From Solibacillus sp. FSL H8-0538 (GTDB taxonomy: Bacteria > Bacillota > Bacilli > Bacillales_A > Planococcaceae), in contig NZ_JBBOPI010000001.1 of NCBI RefSeq assembly GCF_038003525.1, forward strand, positions 2,161,001 to 2,225,000: DNA of 64,000 nt, in the 5' to 3' direction. Shown here piece by piece: positions 60,729-64,000 of this stretch (position 1 is the first letter of the stretch; each line of letters starts with the position of its first letter). A program made the position numbers and the translations under genes. The notes under the pieces are model-generated. The model was given only the letters and a program-made list of their open reading frames with translations, searched no databases and was not told where the DNA came from.

Positions 60729-61232
60729 TTATTTAATTTTCACTGACTTAAAAATGCCCCAACCAATTACTACAAATAGCGCAATTAGAATGCTAGTAAA
60801 AGGAATCATCCCTAGCCCTTCCACCTGTCCGAGCCCAATAAGCACCGTGCGCCATGTAATATAGGCAAATAAAATATTACAAATATTTTTCGTGTAATTT
60901 AACATTTTACGACTATGAGTATAAAATGCTTCAACATTCGATTCATTCAACCGATCTGGGTAATTATGCGTATGAGGTCGTTTTTCAGCGAAATTCAAGA
61001 TCAGATGAAGAAAACACCCAATGACAGGTAACAATAATAATTCATATTTAGAGCCCCAACGATCTACCTCACCCCCAATTCCGTAATGAGCAGGTACTTC
61101 TAATGGTAAACTTGACCATGACATTATCAAGTAGAGAATGGCAATTAGTAGCGCACCAATACCAATAATATCCGCTATTTTTTCAGCAGTTGTTTTTGGT
61201 AATATAAGCTTCGGTCTAAAATAAATTAACAT
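60729..61232 (-). CDS. DUF1648 domain membrane protein
   Basis: 167-residue membrane protein. DUF1648 marks are LPLEVPAHYGIGGEVDRWGSK between the first and second helices; four to five helices overall. Related proteins include SdpI-type immunity and regulatory membrane proteins, but no toxin gene is next to it. ATG 61232 has GAGGTG 6 nt ahead. Confidence 0.85.
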   Translation of the reverse strand: MLIYFRPKLILPKTTAEKIADIIGIGALLIAILYLIMSWSSLPLEVPAHYGIGGEVDRWGSKYELLLLPVIGCFLHLILNFAEKRPHTHNYPDRLNESNVEAFYTHSRKMLNYTKNICNILFAYITWRTVLIGLGQVEGLGMIPFTSILIALFVVIGWGIFKSVKIK

Positions 61233-61394
61233 AGGCAACACCTCATTATTTTTAAGTTCGAACTTTATTTACGGACTTCGAGTAGAAAAAGATTCTAAAA
61301 TTTTAAATTAAGGGAATCAAGTACATATATTATGCTTTTACAGCAGTCTTTAGTAAAATGGGAACATGCTTTTTGTAAAGATTGGAGAACGCCT

Positions 61395-62039
61395 ATGTTA
61401 CTTATGGACATTATCGAATTTCTTCGAATGCTTGATACAGAGCTTTATTTTTATATTAAAAAATTCGGCGTTTACATTTACTTTGTATTGTTTGCTATCG
61501 TTTTTTCGAAAACCGCTTTTGTCATTTTAACATTTTTACCTGGCGATTCACTCGTTTTTGCAAGTGGGACACTCGCTTCTATTGATAAATTGAATGTAGC
61601 TGCGCTTTTTATATTATACTTTGTTGCAACTACGCTAGCAGATAGTAATAACTTTCTTGTTGGACGTACGATGGGAAAAATTGCAGATGAAAAGAAATTA
61701 CTGCTTCGCTTTATGCCGGATCAAGTACTTGACCGCGCGCATGGCTTTTTAGAAAGCTATGACCGCATTGCCATTACATTCTCACGCTTCGTGCCGCTTA
61801 TGCGAACGATGACGCCGTTTATCGCCGGCTATACAGGCTTCTCATACTGGAAATTCGTACGTTTCAATGTAGTCGGGGGGCTTATTTGGACGATTGTTTG
61901 GCTCGTATCCGGTTATTTACTAGGAAATATTCGGTGGGTTGCTGAAAATTTATTATTAACACTAAGTCTTATTTCGCTAGCGGTATTTGTACCAACTGTG
62001 TTCGCTTATGTTCAACAACTTATGAAAAAAAATCGGTGA
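61395..62039 (+). CDS. DedA family membrane protein
   Basis: 214-residue protein of the DedA/VTT family, implicated in lipid scrambling of undecaprenyl phosphate or phospholipids. Marks are FLPGDSLVFASGTLAS, DSNNFLVGRTMG, and FSRFVPLMRTMTPFIAGYTGFSYWKF (shown in part), which includes the conserved FxRFxPxxRT region. ATG 61395 follows GGAGAA; longer frames lack an RBS. Confidence 0.92.
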   Translation: MLLMDIIEFLRMLDTELYFYIKKFGVYIYFVLFAIVFSKTAFVILTFLPGDSLVFASGTLASIDKLNVAALFILYFVATTLADSNNFLVGRTMGKIADEKKLLLRFMPDQVLDRAHGFLESYDRIAITFSRFVPLMRTMTPFIAGYTGFSYWKFVRFNVVGGLIWTIVWLVSGYLLGNIRWVAENLLLTLSLISLAVFVPTVFAYVQQLMKKNR

Positions 62040-62043
62040 GTAT

Positions 62044-62127
62044 ATTAGAAAGACACAACGCGCACAAGATAGGGCGAGTTGATGTCCTTACCTATGCGGA
62101 TGGGAAAGTACTACTTTCTTATCCGCC
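62044..62127 (+). repeat. R1 repeat, copy F
   Basis: Second hairpin is GCGGAT...ATCCGC where other copies have GTGGAT...ATCCAC, a compensatory change of both arms. Hairpin 1 is damaged (AACGCGCAC/GGGCGAGTT). It starts 5 bp after the DedA stop. Confidence 0.82.
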
Positions 62128-62133
62128 AAAAAA

Positions 62134-62163
62134 GCTAGAAAAAGACCGAAATCTCTTTCTAGC
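62134..62163 (-). terminator. terminator after the CheW gene
   Basis: GCTAGAAAGAG/CTTTTTCTAGC hairpin followed on the minus strand by TTTTTTGG. Confidence 0.82.
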
Positions 62164-62169
62164 GCTATT

Positions 62170-62655
62170 TTATGCATTTATTTTTTCTTCATTTTCAAGC
62201 ATTTTGTGTAAGTATGCAATAATTTCGCGAATACCTTCTAGAGAATCTACTAAAATTTTTGGGTCTACACATGTAATCATGCGATCTTCTAAATTAGCAA
62301 CGGCTGTGAAATATTTTGTTTTTGCATAATTCACTAAGCCCATTTGCTTCAGTTCATTTTCACTAAAATCAAGTATTTCCTTCGCTTCTGTCACAAGCAA
62401 ACCATAGTTCACGGTATCTGTATTTAACACGACAATACGCGCTAAATCACCTGTGCTTGGTTGGTTATACAATACTCGTTGAAAATCAATGACCGGAACG
62501 AGCTCGCCCCGAATACGTGTAAAGCCTAATAAATAATTCGGAAGATGTGGAATAGGTGTAACACGTTCAAGCTTTTCAATTGAAACGACTTGATCCACTG
62601 GTACGGCATATTCCTCTTGACCACAACCAAAAACGACTGCTTTTTCAAATGCCAT
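62170..62655 (-). CDS. CheW-domain chemotaxis coupling protein
   Basis: 161-residue CheW-like scaffold that couples receptors to CheA, or a stand-alone CheW-domain regulator. The fold shows in EYAVPVDQVVSIEKLERVTPIPHLP, LLGFTRIRGELVPVIDF and YGLLVTEAKEILDF. No other che gene is in the window. ATG 62655 (MAFEKAVVF) has GAGGTGA ahead. Confidence 0.9.
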   Translation of the reverse strand: MAFEKAVVFGCGQEEYAVPVDQVVSIEKLERVTPIPHLPNYLLGFTRIRGELVPVIDFQRVLYNQPSTGDLARIVVLNTDTVNYGLLVTEAKEILDFSENELKQMGLVNYAKTKYFTAVANLEDRMITCVDPKILVDSLEGIREIIAYLHKMLENEEKINA

Positions 62656-62673
62656 TAAATTCACCTCTATTCA

Positions 62674-63786
62674 TTACTTTGTAGTACACTTAACAACTTC
62701 AACTAGCAAATCAGCTAATTTTTCAAGCTCTTCTACCGGCATACGTTCATTGGTTGTATGAATTTCCTCATAGCCAACTGATAAGTTAACTGTTGGGATA
62801 CCGAATCCTGCAATAACATTGGCATCACTACCACCACCTGAAATCCCTAGCTGCGGTTTACGACCAATTGCCTCTACTGCAGCCATTGCCACTTGTACTA
62901 CTTTATCCTTATCAGTAACGTTGAAACCAGGATACATAAGCTTCACTTCTACTTCTGCACGAGCGCCTAAATCTACTGCTACACGCTCAAACGTCTCCTT
63001 CATATGAGCCGTCTGTACGTTTAATTTCTCTTCATCAATTGAACGAGCTTCTGCTAAAATGTTTACTTCGTCGCATACGATATTTGTTGCTTGTCCGCCT
63101 TCAAAACGTCCGATATTCGCTGTCGTTTCTTCATCTAATCGACCTAGCTTCATTTGAGCAATTGCTTTTGCCGCAACCGTAATGGCAGATATCCCTTTTT
63201 CCGGAGCCACACCTGCATGAGCAGTTTTGCCGATAATTTTTGCCTGAATTTTCGCTTGGAAAGGAGCAGCAGTTACGATACCTCCTACTTTTCCATCACT
63301 ATCTACCGCAAAACCATATTTTGCTAGAATTAATGCTGGATCCAATTCTTTTGCGCCAACTAGGCCACTTTCTTCTCCAGCTGTAATAATAAATTGAATT
63401 GTTCCGTGCACGATATTTTGTTCTTTTAAACGACGTGCCATCTCAAATAATGCGGCCATGCCTGCTTTATCATCCGCCCCTAAAATTGTTGTGCCATCAG
63501 AGTATATATAACCGTCTTCACGGATTTCTGGCTTAATCCCGATACCAGGAAAGACTGTATCCATATGAACTGTGAAGTAAATTGGTTCTACGTCTAATGT
63601 ACCTTGTAGCGTCGCGATAATATTACCTGCCCCGTGTCCGTTGCGTGTATGTGCATCATCTTGGTACACTTCAAAACCCATACCTTGTAATTTTTTTACG
63701 AGAATTGGTGCGATCACTTCTTCATGCTTTGTTTCTGAATCAATTTGCACTAATTCTAAAAATTCATCTACTAAACGGCTATTCAT
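62674..63786 (-). CDS. M20 family peptidase (PepT-like, YqjE type)
   Basis: Di-zinc exopeptidase of 370 residues. Zinc and catalytic residues: YFTVHMDTVFPG (His-x-Asp), ILGADDKAGM (bridging Asp), ITAGEESGLVGA (Glu-Glu), and the late His in EEIHTTNERM; the dimerisation lid lies in the middle (GKTAHAGVAPEKGISA). Cytoplasmic; releases amino acids from tri- or dipeptides. Its start is 51 bp after the stop of the next, partial gene. Confidence 0.93.
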   Translation of the reverse strand: MNSRLVDEFLELVQIDSETKHEEVIAPILVKKLQGMGFEVYQDDAHTRNGHGAGNIIATLQGTLDVEPIYFTVHMDTVFPGIGIKPEIREDGYIYSDGTTILGADDKAGMAALFEMARRLKEQNIVHGTIQFIITAGEESGLVGAKELDPALILAKYGFAVDSDGKVGGIVTAAPFQAKIQAKIIGKTAHAGVAPEKGISAITVAAKAIAQMKLGRLDEETTANIGRFEGGQATNIVCDEVNILAEARSIDEEKLNVQTAHMKETFERVAVDLGARAEVEVKLMYPGFNVTDKDKVVQVAMAAVEAIGRKPQLGISGGGSDANVIAGFGIPTVNLSVGYEEIHTTNERMPVEELEKLADLLVEVVKCTTK

Positions 63787-63836
63787 TAAAAAACCCCTCT
63801 TTATTAAAAGCTGTATTACTATTGTATTTTACGCCT

Positions 63837-64000
63837 CTACAATTGGAAAAACAACGATTCATCTTCAATTGCCAAAATCCCTTGTTTATCATTTAAAATT
63901 TTGGCTTGTTGCTCTATTGCCAGTGCAAGCTTCGAATTTAAATCAAATAACGTATTGGATACGTCATCTATTACGCGTGAAATTTGATTATTGGAAGTTG
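63837..64000 (-). CDS. unknown protein, C-terminal fragment (5' end outside window)
   Basis: The last 53 codons of a leftward gene end at TAG 63837-63839. The readable part is helical and coiled-coil-like (ISRVIDDVSNTLFDLNSKL and IEQQAKILNDKQGILAIED) and ends ESLFFQL. I do not recognise it. It lies upstream of the M20 peptidase on the same strand and could share its transcript. Confidence 0.6.
   Translation of the reverse strand, partial: TSNNQISRVIDDVSNTLFDLNSKLALAIEQQAKILNDKQGILAIEDESLFFQL

Noticed and set aside
23559-62127. R1 copies as a CRISPR array
   Set aside because: Copies are kilobases apart with no regular spacers and no cas genes.

Overview
The window looks like a chromosomal stretch of a low-GC, spore-forming Bacillales bacterium, most likely of the Lysinibacillus/Solibacillus group (Planococcaceae). 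This is inferred from a spore photoproduct lyase operon (splA-splB), Bacillus-type menaquinol oxidase (qoxABCD), CopZ/CopA/CsoR copper genes, an EfeOBU iron system, and a 396-residue LysM-M14 endopeptidase whose zinc residues fall at positions 162 and 165, as in endopeptidase I of L. sphaericus. I saw no rRNA, tRNA, CRISPR array, prophage or intact transposase.

Layout. 1-8.7 kb: two ring-cleaving VOC dioxygenases, an FMN reductase and a MarR repressor, tied together by four copies of an 18-bp palindrome (an MhqR-type quinone/electrophile regulon). Between them lie qoxABCD and an adjacent BlaI repressor/M56 protease pair. 8.9-14.6 kb: methyltransferases, TrhO, a tandem P-loop protein and a hypothetical gene. 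14.6-18.7 kb: a small inverted-repeat element, then a LysE exporter, a YqcI/YcgG-family (heme N-oxygenase family) protein, an amino-acid permease and an arginine-deiminase-family hydrolase, a possible arginine/guanidine module. 18.8-24.5 kb: spore/cortex peptidase, splAB, small membrane proteins, a YteA-like zinc-finger protein and an alpha carbonic anhydrase. 24.8-26.5 kb: an isolated AT-rich ATPase-TOPRIM (OLD-like) gene, a candidate defence nuclease.

26.7-37.8 kb is a long leftward operon for salvage of murein peptides: DD-dipeptidase, D-aminopeptidase DppA, Ala-Glu epimerase, a complete dipeptide ABC importer, LD-carboxypeptidase, a class-A beta-lactamase-like hydrolase and an NlpC/P60 endopeptidase, headed by two CodY-like boxes. 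38-42 kb: P1 aminopeptidase, DJ-1/PfpI protein and an ABC exporter. 42-47.4 kb: a metal-homeostasis island (CopA, CopZ, two near-identical CsoR paralogues, a CzrA-like repressor, a CDF zinc exporter) with recognisable operators. 47.7-53 kb: a frameshifted lipoprotein remnant, DNA polymerase IV and efeOBU behind a Fur-like box. 53-64 kb: a CycA-like permease under a glycine riboswitch, BioY, a diguanylate cyclase, a pyrimidine-dimer-glycosylase-like protein, an old-yellow-enzyme reductase, small membrane proteins, DedA, CheW and an M20 peptidase.

Scattered through the window are three families of short intergenic repeats. The most striking is an approximately 85-bp two-hairpin element present six times, all in the same orientation, with compensatory base changes that keep the hairpins paired. 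Two genes (an arginine-deiminase-family hydrolase and the DD-dipeptidase) have good ribosome binding sites but only an ATA codon where the start should be.
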